A stretch of DNA of 64,000 bases, taken from assembly GCA_009792885.1 (NCBI GenBank), contig WMCF01000111.1:34612-98611 (forward strand). Reading direction: 5' to 3'. A program made the translations under genes and the position numbers. Under the pieces are notes generated by a model. The model ran no database searches, had not been told where the DNA came from, and worked only from the letters and a program-made list of their open reading frames with translations. This DNA comes from Eremophila alpestris peregrina. Taxonomy: Eukaryota; Chordata; Aves; Passeriformes; Alaudidae. Positions 11,640 to 22,206 of the stretch are shown here, one piece after another. Positions within the stretch are counted from its first letter, which is position 1. Each line of letters begins with the position of its first letter.

Positions 11640-12960
11640 CCCCCACTTGAAAAAAAATTTTTTTAAAAGCCCAATTTGTCAGACCCCAAAATTCCATTTG
11701 AAAAAAGCTCAGCTGTTAGAGCCCCAAATCTCTATGTGTACCTCCAGACCCTAAAATCCCCTTTTGAAAGACAAAACCCAAAACAGGCAGTCAGACCCTA
11801 AATCCCTATTTGAGGAAAACCCACCTGCCAGACCTCAAAATCCCCCTTTAGCCAAAATAAGTTACCTGGTCCCAAAAATCTCCATTGGAGCCAAACCAAA
11901 ATTCCCTATTTGAAAAATAACCCAAACCTCAGCTGTCTGATCCTAAAAACCCCGTTTGAGCAAACTGAATCTCAAATTCCTCATTTGAGAAAAACCAAGT
12001 GCTGAGAGTCTGAAATTCCCTGTTTGAGGGGGGGAAAGAAGTATTAAAACAAAAGAGCCCAACAGTCAGATCCCAAAATTCCAGTTGAACAAAATGAGCT
12101 GTCAGACCCTCAAAACTTCCTCTGTGCAAAACCAAGCTGTCAGATCCCAAAATTCCCATTTGAAGAAAAACAAGCAGTCTCACCCCAGAGTCCCTGTTTG
12201 AGCAAAAACAAGCCCCTGAACCTCAAATCCCTCTCTGAGCAAACCCCAAAACCTTCCAAACCCACAAATCCCTATTTGAGCAAACCCCCAAAACCTTCCA
12301 AACCCACAAATACTTATTTGAGCAAACTCCAAAACCTTCCAAACCCACAAATCCCTTTCTGAGAAAACCCCAAATTCACAAATCCCTATCTATGCAAACC
12401 CCAAAACCTTCCAAACCCACAAGTCCCTGTCTGAGCAAACCCACAAATCCCTGTCTGAGCAAACCCCACAACCTTCCAAACCCACAAATCCCTATTTGAG
12501 CAAACCCCAAAAACCTTCTAAACCCACAAATCCCTTTCTGAGCAAACCCCAAACCCACAAATCCCTTTCTGAGAAAACCCCAAATTCACAAATCCCTATC
12601 TATGCAAACCCCAAAACCTTCCAAATCCCTTTCTGAGCAAACCCTAAAACCTTCCAAACCCACAAATCCCTATTTGAGCAAACCCCAAAACCTTCCAAAC
12701 CCACAAATCCCTACCTGAGCAAACCCCAAAAGCTCCCAAACCCACAAATCCCTATTTCAGCAAACCCCAAAAGCTCCCAAACCCACAAATACCTCTCTGA
12801 GCAAACCCTAAAACCTTCCAAACCCACAAATCCCTATTTGAGCAACCCCCAAAACCTCCCAAACCCACAAATCCCTTTTTGTGCAGACAAAAGCCGTCAG
12901 ACCCCCAAATCCCCATGCGAAAACAGAAAAGGGCAAACTCCAAATCCTGATTTTCAGGGA
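11640..12960. repeat. Large minisatellite, about 42-bp unit
   Basis: From about 12200 to 12880 the unit is regular: AACCTTCCAAACCCACAAAT then CCCTATTTGAGCAAACCCC, repeated every 41-42 bp with occasional partial units. Between 11640 and 12200 the copies are older and looser (CCCAAAATTCCATTTGA pattern), so the array shows a gradient from degenerate to homogeneous. The minus strand is G-rich with many GGG/GGGG runs. Confidence 0.85.
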
Positions 12961-13079
12961 AAACCCAACGCTTTAAATCTCCAACGACTTAAATCTCCCG
13001 CTTTAACTAACCCGAGCCATCAGCCCCAAACTCCCCCGTGAGGAAGACGGAGCCCGAATTCCCAAAATCCCGAAATCCG

Positions 13080-13960
13080 GAGGTGGGCACAAAGAGTTAA
13101 AGCTCCCGCGGGCGCCGTGGCCAATCCCACCGAGCGAAGGGCAGCCCTTGGCCGCAGCCCAGCAGCAGGTTGCTCTCCTCAGGTATTATTTTGAACTTTC
13201 TTCCCGGGATACCGAGCAGGGAAACGATGAGTTTGGCGGTCGGCGGAGGATGGGGAGCTGCAGGATGCACCCCTGGGTTACCCAGGTAAATCCCGGCGGC
13301 TGCGGGATCTTTTTTTTTTTGTGTGTGGGATCTTTGCTTTCCTCTCCTTCCCCCTCTCGCTCGGTGTCTTTGTTTGGGGCCGGGCAGGGCAGAGAAGGGT
13401 TTTCGGTGGATTCGTGCGGGGCTGAAGCTGCCGGGACGCATTGAGGGTGATTTTTTGGGGGGACATTGGGCTGTGCTGGGGTCAGAGCAGAGATGGGGGT
13501 GCTCAGGGTGGGGAAAGCTGCGAGTTTCCCCTCTATAAACCCCCCCTGGATCCGGCTGGATCCCCCCCAGCACCCACACCTTGCACCCCGGTGGGTTTTG
13601 GGGCATCACTGCTGTTCGGCAGCGCTGATTCCGGCGGTGGGGACAGGGCACCGTCGGGACGAGCCACCATTGAGGGGGGGATTGCTCCGAGCGTGGTGTC
13701 CGGGGAGGAGCGAGCACTTCCCGGGCTGGCTCCGCTCCCGAGGAATTCCTCGGGGCCAGTTCGTGATAAATCCCGGCCGGGCTGGGGGCGTGCGAGGCGG
13801 CTGGGAGCTGGTGGCTGTCCCCTCGCTGTCCTTCCTGCGGGGACAGAGGTTTGGGCAAAGTTTTGGGGAGGGCAGAGCCAGGCAGGGCTCGTGGGGGCGG
13901 CTCCTTGGCAGCGCTCTGGGGGTGATGGTTCATCCCAAAGGGCAGGATCAGCCTCCCCCA
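13080..13960 (+). promoter_or_regulatory. CpG-rich block, candidate distal LZTS3 promoter and 5' UTR exon
   Basis: CpG dinucleotides become frequent from 13080. There is a CCAAT box at 13121-13125. Two plausible splice donors follow: CAG|GTATTA (exon end 13182) and CAG|GTAAAT (exon end 13285). The first downstream gene on this strand is LZTS3, whose coding exon has an upstream acceptor near 22167. A 9-kb 5' UTR intron is therefore possible but unproven. The long open frames over this block on both strands are GC-driven. Confidence 0.35.
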
Positions 13961-15635
13961 TAAAACATCCCAAAGGGCACGGAGGGGGTCTGCTGACAAA
14001 GAGGGGGGGGTTATCCTGGCATTTGGGGCCGTGGGGCTGGGCTGGAGTAGGAGATCCCATTGGGATCCCTGAGATTTGGGGTGTGGGATGTGCTGGGGAG
14101 CCTGTAAGAGATGGAGCTCCATGCTGGGACACTTCCAGTGGTGACCAAGAGCTTCCCCAAATCCCCTGTGCCTGGAGGGGGACCTCATCTCCAGCCACCT
14201 TTCCAAAAGATTTTCAATGGATTAGTGCAGGGCTGAGCCAGTGGGACCCTTTCCAGATGCTTTTTAGGGATGGGGTGTTACCTGCTGGGCCATGTTTGCA
14301 ACAGGGGGGTCAGAGCAGAGATGGGATGCAGATGGATTGTTCAGGGTGGGAAAAACCTCACCCTGGATCCCACTGGCAGCCCCTTAACCAGGGGAAACTG
14401 AGGCACGCAGGGCTGGGATGGCCCCAAGCAGTGCAGCCCATGGCACGGGGCATCCCAGACCTGAGGCTGCTCCTTCAAACTGCCCATTCCCTGTACAGAG
14501 GGAATCCAGGGAGTTTTCCCTGTGCCACCAAAGCTGTTCTGGGCAGAGGTTGCCATCGGGACCTCCCTGGGGACAATGGCACAGTCCCCTGACTGTCCTG
14601 GGGACAGTCACAAGGATCACAGACAGAGAGCCCTTTCCATCCCTGGCACTGCTCTGGCAATAACACAGACCATGGATGAGCCCTTCCTGATGGACACACG
14701 GGATTTGGGATGGCAGTTTGAAACCACCCTGTGCTGCTGCCCCTTGGGATGAGGGGGACAGATAAGGCAGGTCATGGAAAATCCTTCCCATCTGCCCTCA
14801 GGTGCTTCCTGGGGATGCCAGCCCAGATCCAAACCCTCTGAGAGCAGATGGGAAAAGGGGGGAAAATCCCCCTGAGGATGAGGACTCTGGCCAGGGGAAT
14901 GCAATAAAATCCATGGCAGGGTAATTCCTGATGGAAAGGACCCCTGGAGCTCTCCAGGCCATCTTGCTGCTGGTGGACCCTGCCTGGTCCATTCAGGGCT
15001 TGAAAACCTCCAAGGATGAGGCAAAAAAAGCCTCCCTGGGACTGTAAAAAGTGTACCTTGTCACACCTCCATGTCACCTGCCAGGGTTTCTCTGGGGCTT
15101 TGCTCACCTTGCTGCAGCCTCCGGAATATTTTTGATTTCTTCCCTTACTGGAACAGCTCAAGACTGGCATGGCCTGCCAGGCTTTTAATTCCATTCTGCC
15201 TGCTTTTTTGGATCCAGAAAATCCTGTGGATTCAAACTGGGAACACCCAGAGATGAAGAGCTGGGATGGAGGAGCTGGGATAGAGGAGGTGGCCTTGGGA
15301 CAGGTGGAGCAGCTCGTTCAGGATGAGCAATAGCCACGCCCAGATCGATTCACTGATTATTTCACTGTCAGTAAGAGGCTTCCAGGAAGCTGTGGCAGGG
15401 TGTCCATTCCAGGAACACCCTCAGGGAGCTGAGAGGGAAGGAGGCACAAGCAGGAGGGCACAGAGCCAAGGCCCATGTGCTCCACAGGGCAGATTGTGGC
15501 CGTGCTTTGCCACGATTCCCACTCCTGCCACGTCCTGGGGGATGGGGCCAGCGTGGCAGTGGACTGTGTCCCTTAAAAACAGCGAGCAGCTGAGGGAGGA
15601 AAGCTGATAGCAGAGTGGGAGGATTGGCCAGGGAA
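13961..15635. other. Intergenic or 5' intron of LZTS3, no gene seen
   Basis: GC-rich unique sequence. I recognise no CR1, no coding exons and no RNA genes. Confidence 0.4.
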
Positions 15636-16060
15636 GGTGGAGCAGGGCTGCAGTGTTCGGGCTTTGTCGGGGAGAACAATGGGGCCTTTATTGGGGAAAG
15701 GAGGTGGCCAGGCTGGCAGGGACAGTTTGGGACACAGAGAGCTCCTTGGCCAGCTGGGGCACGGGGCACTGGAGGGTGGGACGGGACAGTTTGGGACACA
15801 GTGTCCCCTTAGCCAGCTGTGGGGGCAGGGAACACGTGGGGTGGGACAGGTTGGTACACACTGGCCAGCTGGGGGAATGGGGAAATGGGAAATGGGGAAT
15901 GGGGAATGGGGAAATGGGGAATGGGTAATAGAAACTGGAAACTGGGAATGGGAGAGGTTTGTAACCAATGCATCCCTTGGTCAGAAAGTGAAACAAGGAA
16001 CAGGAATATGGGATATGGGATATGGGATATGGGATAGGTTGGTACCCAGAATTTCCCTTG
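15636..16060. repeat. Compound mini/microsatellite
   Basis: A roughly 60-90 bp unit containing 'ggacagtttgggacaca' and 'ggccagctggg' repeats about three times (15715-15880). It passes into a GGGGAAT(G) array (15876-15930) and then a perfect GATATG hexamer run (about 16008-16037). Confidence 0.8.
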
Positions 16061-16424
16061 ACCACAGCCAGAGGGAACTGGGACACAGCAGGTGGGACAA
16101 GGGATGAGCCGTTTTGGTACCAAACATCCTCTGGTGGTGCCACTGTGACTCTCCTCGACGTGGGTGTGGATTCATGGCCACCCTCCCCAATCCTTTGGCA
16201 GCAAGAATTGCAATGAGTGCTTTAAGAAAAGAGCCAGTTCTGAGGGCCCTGGGGACCCTCACAGCTGAGAGTGAGGAGCACCCCATGCTGGGGACATCCT
16301 GAACCGAGTGCTGCCACCCGCTCCAGACCAGAGGAGCTCTGGGGATGCAGGGATCCATCACCCCGAGGGCTGTCCCTTGGCAGCTCAACAAGAGCTCCCC
16401 TGAAGAGCAGCCTGGGTCTTTTCA

Positions 16425-16565
16425 TCTCATCTCTTTTGTTTCAGGCTTATTATGTAAATAGCTGATGCGGCCCCCATAATGAGAAAGTAGTTACAAAAGG
16501 CTGTAATTATCTCATTAGCAGGCGGGAAGGAAAAGGAAATGTTTCTAAGCCGGCTCACTTTTATT
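16425..16565. promoter_or_regulatory. Candidate conserved regulatory element
   Basis: An AT-rich island with homeodomain-type cores (CCCATAATGAGA, GTAATTATCTCATTAGCA) sits between repetitive GC-rich flanks. There is no coding potential. Conservation cannot be tested here. Confidence 0.35.
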
Positions 16566-16823
16566 TCCCACAGCAGCCCCAGGAAGTGCAGCCCCCAAAA
16601 CCAGGGGTCTGCCTGCCCCTAATCCTGCCACCCCCCTCCTGATGCTGCCAGGTTTTCAGGAGAGAAAAGCAAAGTGTGGTCCTCCTGTCTCAGAAATAGG
16701 TTTGTACTGGGAGGAGTGAGGGCTCTGAACTGGGCCCAGTTATCCAGAGGATGCCTCAGGTCCCTGTGCAGACCCCTCAGTGCTCCCAGGTGCTGGGACA
16801 GGTGTGGATGGAAAGTAGGAAGG

Positions 16824-16940
16824 GAATCACAGGATGATCCCCACATTCCCAAACTGGATGTTCCTAGGCAGTCCAAGTCCAACCTCCCTGCTCCAGCAGG
16901 GTGCCCCTAGGGCACGTTGCTCAGGATTGTGTCCAAAAAT
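16824..16940 (-). mobile_element. CR1 LINE 3' scrap
   Basis: 'ggaatcacaggatgatcccc' and 'gtccaacctccctgctccag' are the reverse complement of a CR1 end of a different subfamily from most other copies here. Confidence 0.65.
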
Positions 16941-17699
16941 AAATCCAGCCATAAATCCTTTGCAAAGGAGGATGGAAAATGTGCAGACAGACAGCAGCCC
17001 CACAGCCCAAGAGGTGTCTGAGGGTGGCTGCAAGAATTTGCCACTTGACCCTCCAACCTGCCTTCCTTTTAGCTCTGAATGGGGAGAAAAAGATCTGCAG
17101 TGCAGGGATAAATGGGGAAAGAGAGGTCTGTGTCCTGGGGAGGGAGCAGGAGTCGTTCTTCTGACTTCATTTGGCTTTTGGTTGTGGAAAAAGCTTGTGG
17201 TTGAAAAGCTCAAGATCTGCATGTTTTCGCAGACAGGTTCAAGTGTGTTTGTGCCATATTCCAGTGGTGGAGGAAAACCTGGCAGCCACCAAGCCAGGAT
17301 GGGGGGAAAGGAGCAGGAGGAGGTGCAGAAAAGAGCCACGAGAGTTACTCGAGGGCTGGAAAAAAAAATGCCTGTGAGAGACAAGAAAAGCTCATTTTGT
17401 TCCCCTCTTCAGAGCAACTTGAGAAGGGTGTGGGAGAACAGGAGGTGCCTGGAGCCAGGTGGGACAGAGCTGTGGTGTCCCTGCCTCTTGAATCAATCCC
17501 AGGGGAGGAGCTCTCAGGCAGGACTGGGGTCCAGCACAGCCATAAGGAGGTGACAAGTGATGGCCTGTGACACACAGGAGGCACAGCAGGAGCTGGGTGG
17601 CCTTTTTGGAGGACGTGATGTACAAGAAAAGCTGAGGGAGAGGAAGAGGGATGTGACTGAAACCTGCACCTGAAACTAAGAGGACAAGAGGGAGCAGCC

Positions 17700-17932
17700 T
17701 CTAAACAGGAGAGGTTTAGACTGGATATTAGGGAAAACTTTTTCCTGGAAAGGGTGTCCAGTCCTGGCACAAGTGCCCAGGGCAGTGGTGGAATCCCATC
17801 CTTGGAGGGATTTAAAAGCCACGTGGATGTGGCACTTGGGGACATGGGTCAGCGGTGGCCTTGGCAGTGCTGGTTGGACCCCATGGTCTTAGAGGGTTTT
17901 TCCAACCTGAATAATTCTGTGATTCTGGGATT
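17700..17932 (+). mobile_element. CR1 LINE 3' end
   Basis: It runs from 'gaggtttagactggatatta' through 'gccacgtggatgtggcactt' to 'taattctgtgattctggg'. Sequence upstream to about 17300 ('gtgcagaaaagagccacgag') may be a more decayed part of the same element. Confidence 0.9.
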
Positions 17933-18289
17933 GTACAAGTGCAATTGCCAGTTTTGGGTTTCAGTGCTGGTTTTTCCCCAGGGCTTGTTAATGCCTCCCT
18001 GGACACAGGTGGGTTTGCTCCCTGCAGGGTGTGTGTCTTCACTGCTCACCCATTCCTGTCCTCCCCTTCCCACTCCACACATCTCCCTGGATGAAGCTGA
18101 AGTCAGCACAGCCATTCTTCTCCCACCCTTTCCAACCTGTTCCACCACCCCGGGACACCTGGACTTTTCCTCCTCCGGTCAAACCAACCCCTTGGCAGCG
18201 CTGCCAAAGGGACAGGCAGAGCCAACCCCAGCCATAAACACATGACAGGTGCAAGCCCTGCCCCTACAAAAACACCAGAACAGAGCACG
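17933..18289. other. Intergenic, no gene seen
   Basis: Unique C-rich sequence without recognised features. Confidence 0.4.
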
Positions 18290-18690
18290 GGTTTATGCTG
18301 TCAGTAATTGCTCGCTCGTTAAAGCCCACGCAAACAAACCTGACTAATGAAGGTCAGGGGCACACCTGTTAGCACAGTTGGCAAAGGAGGGGGGAATTTT
18401 TGACCTTCAGATGCCTTTGCTGCCAGTGCCACATGTCTGGGGGTGTGTGTGTGTGTGTGTGTGTGCCAAGGCCCTGCCTTGCTCTGGGGCTCTTTGCTGG
18501 AGCCCGGGAATGATGATTGATTCCCCTTCTCCCGTGGCACGGTGCCCGAGGTATGTCTGCCTCCCCAAGGCCTTTGTTAGGAGAGTGTTAACAATTAACC
18601 TCCTCGGGCACAAACAGAGCCAGGCCTCCATCATTTAGTCTTCGTTAACCATTCAGCTGCTTATCTCAGATAAGCAATTTTTCTTCTTTT
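18290..18690. promoter_or_regulatory. Candidate enhancer with HNF1-like and paired GATA motifs
   Basis: It contains GTTAACAATTAAC (18587-18599, close to the HNF1 consensus). It also has an E-box CAGCTG (18654-18659) overlapping a perfect 8-bp inverted repeat with a 1-bp spacer, GCTTATCTCAGATAAGC (18659-18675), that is, two facing GATA sites. A (GT)n microsatellite lies at about 18443-18466. The island lacks repeats and coding potential. Confidence 0.4.
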
Positions 18691-19160
18691 TTTTACTGAA
18701 TGGTTTTGGTAGAGCAAAGTGAGAAGGTGCAGTTGTTATTTTACAAATTTCTGTGTTTACAATAACATTTAGGAGTGTCCTGGAGCTGCAGGCACAGCAG
18801 GAAACCTTGCTAAGAGGTGGGCATGTAGAGTTTGCTTACAAAAAAAAAAGGACATTTCACCCCAGGCACCAAAATATTGCTGTCTCTGAGGAGAGGCTGC
18901 TGCAGGGAAGGCCAGGAGGGTGGGATGGGGAGGTGGTGCCATGTGGAGCTGTGGATTCCCAGTGTTCCCTGGTCACAGAAGGTCACCCAGCCATGCTCGA
19001 GGGTGACTCTTCTTTCCTTCTAAAGGATGGACTTGGGAATGAAATGCTGGTGAAAGGCAAAGCTTGGCATCCCTCAGCCTCCCTGTGCTCATGGGCAGGC
19101 TCAGCAGTCTTGGGAATCGCCCACTTCCAGTTCATGTTCCCATGGGAGGGAAGCAGTTTT

Positions 19161-19425
19161 CATGGAATCATGGAATAGTTTGGTTTGGAAGGGAACTTAA
19201 AGATTATCCAGTTCCAACCCCCATCTATGGGCAGGGACACCTTCCACTATCCCAGGGTGCTCCAAGCCCTGTCCAGCCTGGCCTTGGACAGGGATCCAGG
19301 GGCAGCCACAGCTTCTCCAGGGCCTCACTGCCCTCACAGGGAAGAATTTCTTCCCAATATTCCATCTAACTCTGCCCTGTCACTTTGAAGCCATTCCCTC
19401 TTGTCCTCTTGCCCCAGAGATGATG
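19161..19425 (-). mobile_element. CR1 LINE 3' end
   Basis: Reverse-complement CR1: tail 'catggaatcatggaatagtt', then 'atccaggggcagccacagct' and 'cctcacagggaagaatttct'. Confidence 0.9.
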
Positions 19426-20650
19426 AGATTTAAGGAGAAGAAATGCCCTGGGGAAGTTTTTAGTCACACATTCCCCCAAACCTGGAAGGAGAAAAAAAAA
19501 AAGACTCTCCTGCTCTGTGCCAGAGCATGGCAATGTTATTCCTGTGCTCAAAATCTGATTTCACAGTTGGGCTGAGGAACAACCAATGTAAAATCTGACT
19601 GGGAACTGGAGCTGGCCAGAAGATACAAACCCAAGGGTTGTTGTTCTCAGGAAAAAAATGGCTGTTTTTGGCAAACAAAGCTGTACTGTCAGGGGTGTGT
19701 TGGCACTTCTGGAATCTCCTTAATAACATATTTGTAACACTTGTCTGTGTGCTCTGTTTATCAGATCCCGGGTTAGCAGTAAACATAAGCTAAGAACAAG
19801 GGGAGGTGTTTTTTTTCAGAATATTTTCTTGGATGATTCCCAGTTAAAAGAAAACGCTTGTTGTTGTGTTGGCTTTTTTTTTTTTTCCTGTCCTTTTGGA
19901 AGGATCAAACTTTCCAGTGACCTCATCCCGCCCTCAGAGAGTCAGTGTAAATGTGCAAATGTCACCGTGAAATTTACCCAGTGAGGGAAAAGTAACCTGG
20001 ATTTCTCCCTTGCTGGCTGGGGAGCACTGCAAGGAGACAATTCCACTTCCTTGTCTGGAGCTGAGACCTTCCAGCACGTCCCTCCCAGGGTGCCTGGTGT
20101 CCCATAAAAAGCAGTCACAGCCTATAAAGATTCCCAAAGTCACTGAAAAGCAGGTTATTCCTAAATTAGGAGGACAAAAAGTCTTTCCTTGATTCACAAA
20201 ATCCAAAGGCGCCGTTGGCTTCAGGTGGGTGTTCTCCATCCTTCCTCATCACAGCCCAGCCAAGTCTCCAGGGGCTCAGCAAGCTCCTGGATTAACCCCT
20301 GGGCACTGTGCACTGATGAGCTGTCAGTGGTGATGTTCTTTGGGAAGTGTCCTTAGGGTGTGACGGGGTCAGGAGCCTTTGGGTGCTGCTCAGAGCACGT
20401 GTCCAAACGTCACATGCCAGATATGTGACCAGACCCTGCCACTCCTTGCTGCTGGCAGAGGTTTTGTCACCTGTGACCAATAAACACTCGTGTTTTGGTT
20501 GTAGTGGATCCCCACATGTGCTCGTGTGATCCTCCTTTACTGCCTGGCCTTTGGACTTGCACCAGGGAATGACATGAGATCATCTGCTGGGGACAGAGGT
20601 GCAAATCTGCAGGGTGTCCTCAGCACAAAGTGTTCACTTCGTGCTCATTG
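19426..20650. other. Intergenic or intron, no gene seen
   Basis: Unique sequence with a few A/T homopolymers (for example 19870-19890). Nothing is recognised. Confidence 0.4.
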
Positions 20651-20760
20651 ATCATAAAATCCCAGGATGGGTTGGGCTGGAAGGGACCTTAAATCCCATC
20701 TCAACAGCTCAGTGTCCTCTCCCTGTGGCACAGCACAGGCTGTACTCTGGACTGGGCAGG
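20651..20760 (-). mobile_element. CR1 LINE 3' scrap
   Basis: 'aaaatcccaggatgggttgg' and 'gctggaagggaccttaaatc' match the CR1 tail in reverse complement. Only the terminal part is left. Confidence 0.6.
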
Positions 20761-21531
20761 GTGCTGGGAAAGGCGGAGGAGAAGCCTCCAGAAATGCAGT
20801 TTAATAAAACCAAAGTTGAGCAGCACAGACCCTGCTTTAACCTTTTTAATTCTTTTTTCCATTCCATTATTAGTGCAAATAGCAAGGCCTCGTGAGACAA
20901 CACATGGGAGCTGAGCTCCAGACCTCAGCCTGCTCTCCAGGGAAATAAACCCAGTTCTGCTTTACTTTTAGGCTGAATGAACATCTCTACCCCAAGGAAA
21001 GGGAAAGCCCCACTGAAAAGGGGGTTTTCTCCATCTCCCCTTCCTGCTGGTCCTGCCTGACCATCTCTGAACCTTTCTCCAAAGGGCATCACTATTTTTA
21101 TCCCATCCACACAGAAGCCCTGCACCTTCTGCTGCCCTTAAGTCCTGCTTTAGTCCCCACGCTGCCAGGATGGTTTATCCTGGAAAACCTGGAACTGAGA
21201 GTGCCTGAGACAAAAGAAAAGCATCCATTCTGAACCATGGGGGCTGAGTCTATGAACTCAGTGGGGCCAGGTGGACAATGGTCAGCTGAGTGGCCACAGC
21301 TGTCCATGAGCCACTGACCATGCCCCTGCTCCTCCAGGTTTGGTTCAGTCACTTAAAATTTGCAATGCACCTTCTCCCTTCCTTCAGGTAATGAGATCCT
21401 TGGCTTGTACAGGTTCAAATTCTCCATTATTCAATGAGGCAACAACAACAAAAAGTGGTTATGGGTCTTTTATTTTCTTAAATAGGATTTTTCACCTTTG
21501 TGTAAAAGCTGATGAGGAGCATCTAGACATG

Positions 21532-22090
21532 TGAGAATTGGTCCCAGGATAATTGGGCCCAGGACAACCCTAATGAAAGAAAACTTTTGAAACCATTATT
21601 TGCATGTTATGCATGTCCCATGGCCTAGTTTTGGCCGACCCAAGGCACAGCCTAAGTAAGAATCAAATGGAGAAGGGGAATAAAGATTTAAAAGAAAATT
21701 TAGGAAGACACCTGCACAAAAGCATCTTTTTAAAAGTTCAAGTTCAGGCGAGCAACAATCCCAAGAAAGACATGGGAATTCTGTTGCTTAAACCCTGTGG
21801 TGTCATCCCTAAGTATGAGCCAGCACCAGTGATGGAGACCTGCCATCCCCATGGGAACACAAACTTGTTCAAACCTGGGAGAAGTGACAGAAATAATTCA
21901 AGCTTGGACACGGCAAAAAGGCCGTAGAGCTGTGCCCAGTAAAACCCATGCAACTCACTCCCCTGGGAACCACAACCCTTGGACTGAGAAGATTAGGAGC
22001 TCTTTTTGACAACAGTGGGTGGGATTTGGGGAATGCCGCTCCTCCAAGGGATCTGGGGGTCCCCCAGAAGAGGAGAACCCCATCACAGGG
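21532..22090. mobile_element. Possible old retroviral LTR or other unclassified insertion
   Basis: Composition changes abruptly here compared with both flanks. The segment starts TGAGAATTGG, contains an AATAAA at 21679-21684, and runs to about ...CCCCATCA, compatible with a solo LTR (TG...CA). No clear target-site duplication and no internal viral genes are seen, so this is tentative. It ends about 120 bp before the LZTS3 start codon. Confidence 0.2.
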
Positions 22091-22206
22091 ATGTGATTTT
22101 GATCCTCAAAGGGCACAACAGACAGAAGGCACCCCTTTAACCACCCCTTCTCCCTCCTTGTCCCCAGTGCCACTGAGCTGCGCCTCCGCCTCACGCCCAC
22201 GCTGCC

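Noticed and set aside
12376..12943. Minus-strand peptide repeats (GFAQ.GICGFG type)
   Set aside because: Produced by the 42-bp minisatellite, whose period is a multiple of three. No start context or splice sites.
13097..14592. Long open frames on both strands (369 aa minus, 383 aa plus)
   Set aside because: They overlap each other in a GC-rich block, are Pro/Gly/Arg-rich, and show no domain or codon pattern. This is expected from rare stop codons in CpG-rich DNA.
18443..18466. (GT)n tract as Z-DNA or functional element
   Set aside because: A short ordinary dinucleotide microsatellite. Nothing beyond its position next to a candidate enhancer.
1..22000. Searched for DDRGK1, the expected left neighbour of LZTS3
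   Set aside because: No exon resembling its PCI-like C-terminus was found on either strand. It presumably lies further left.
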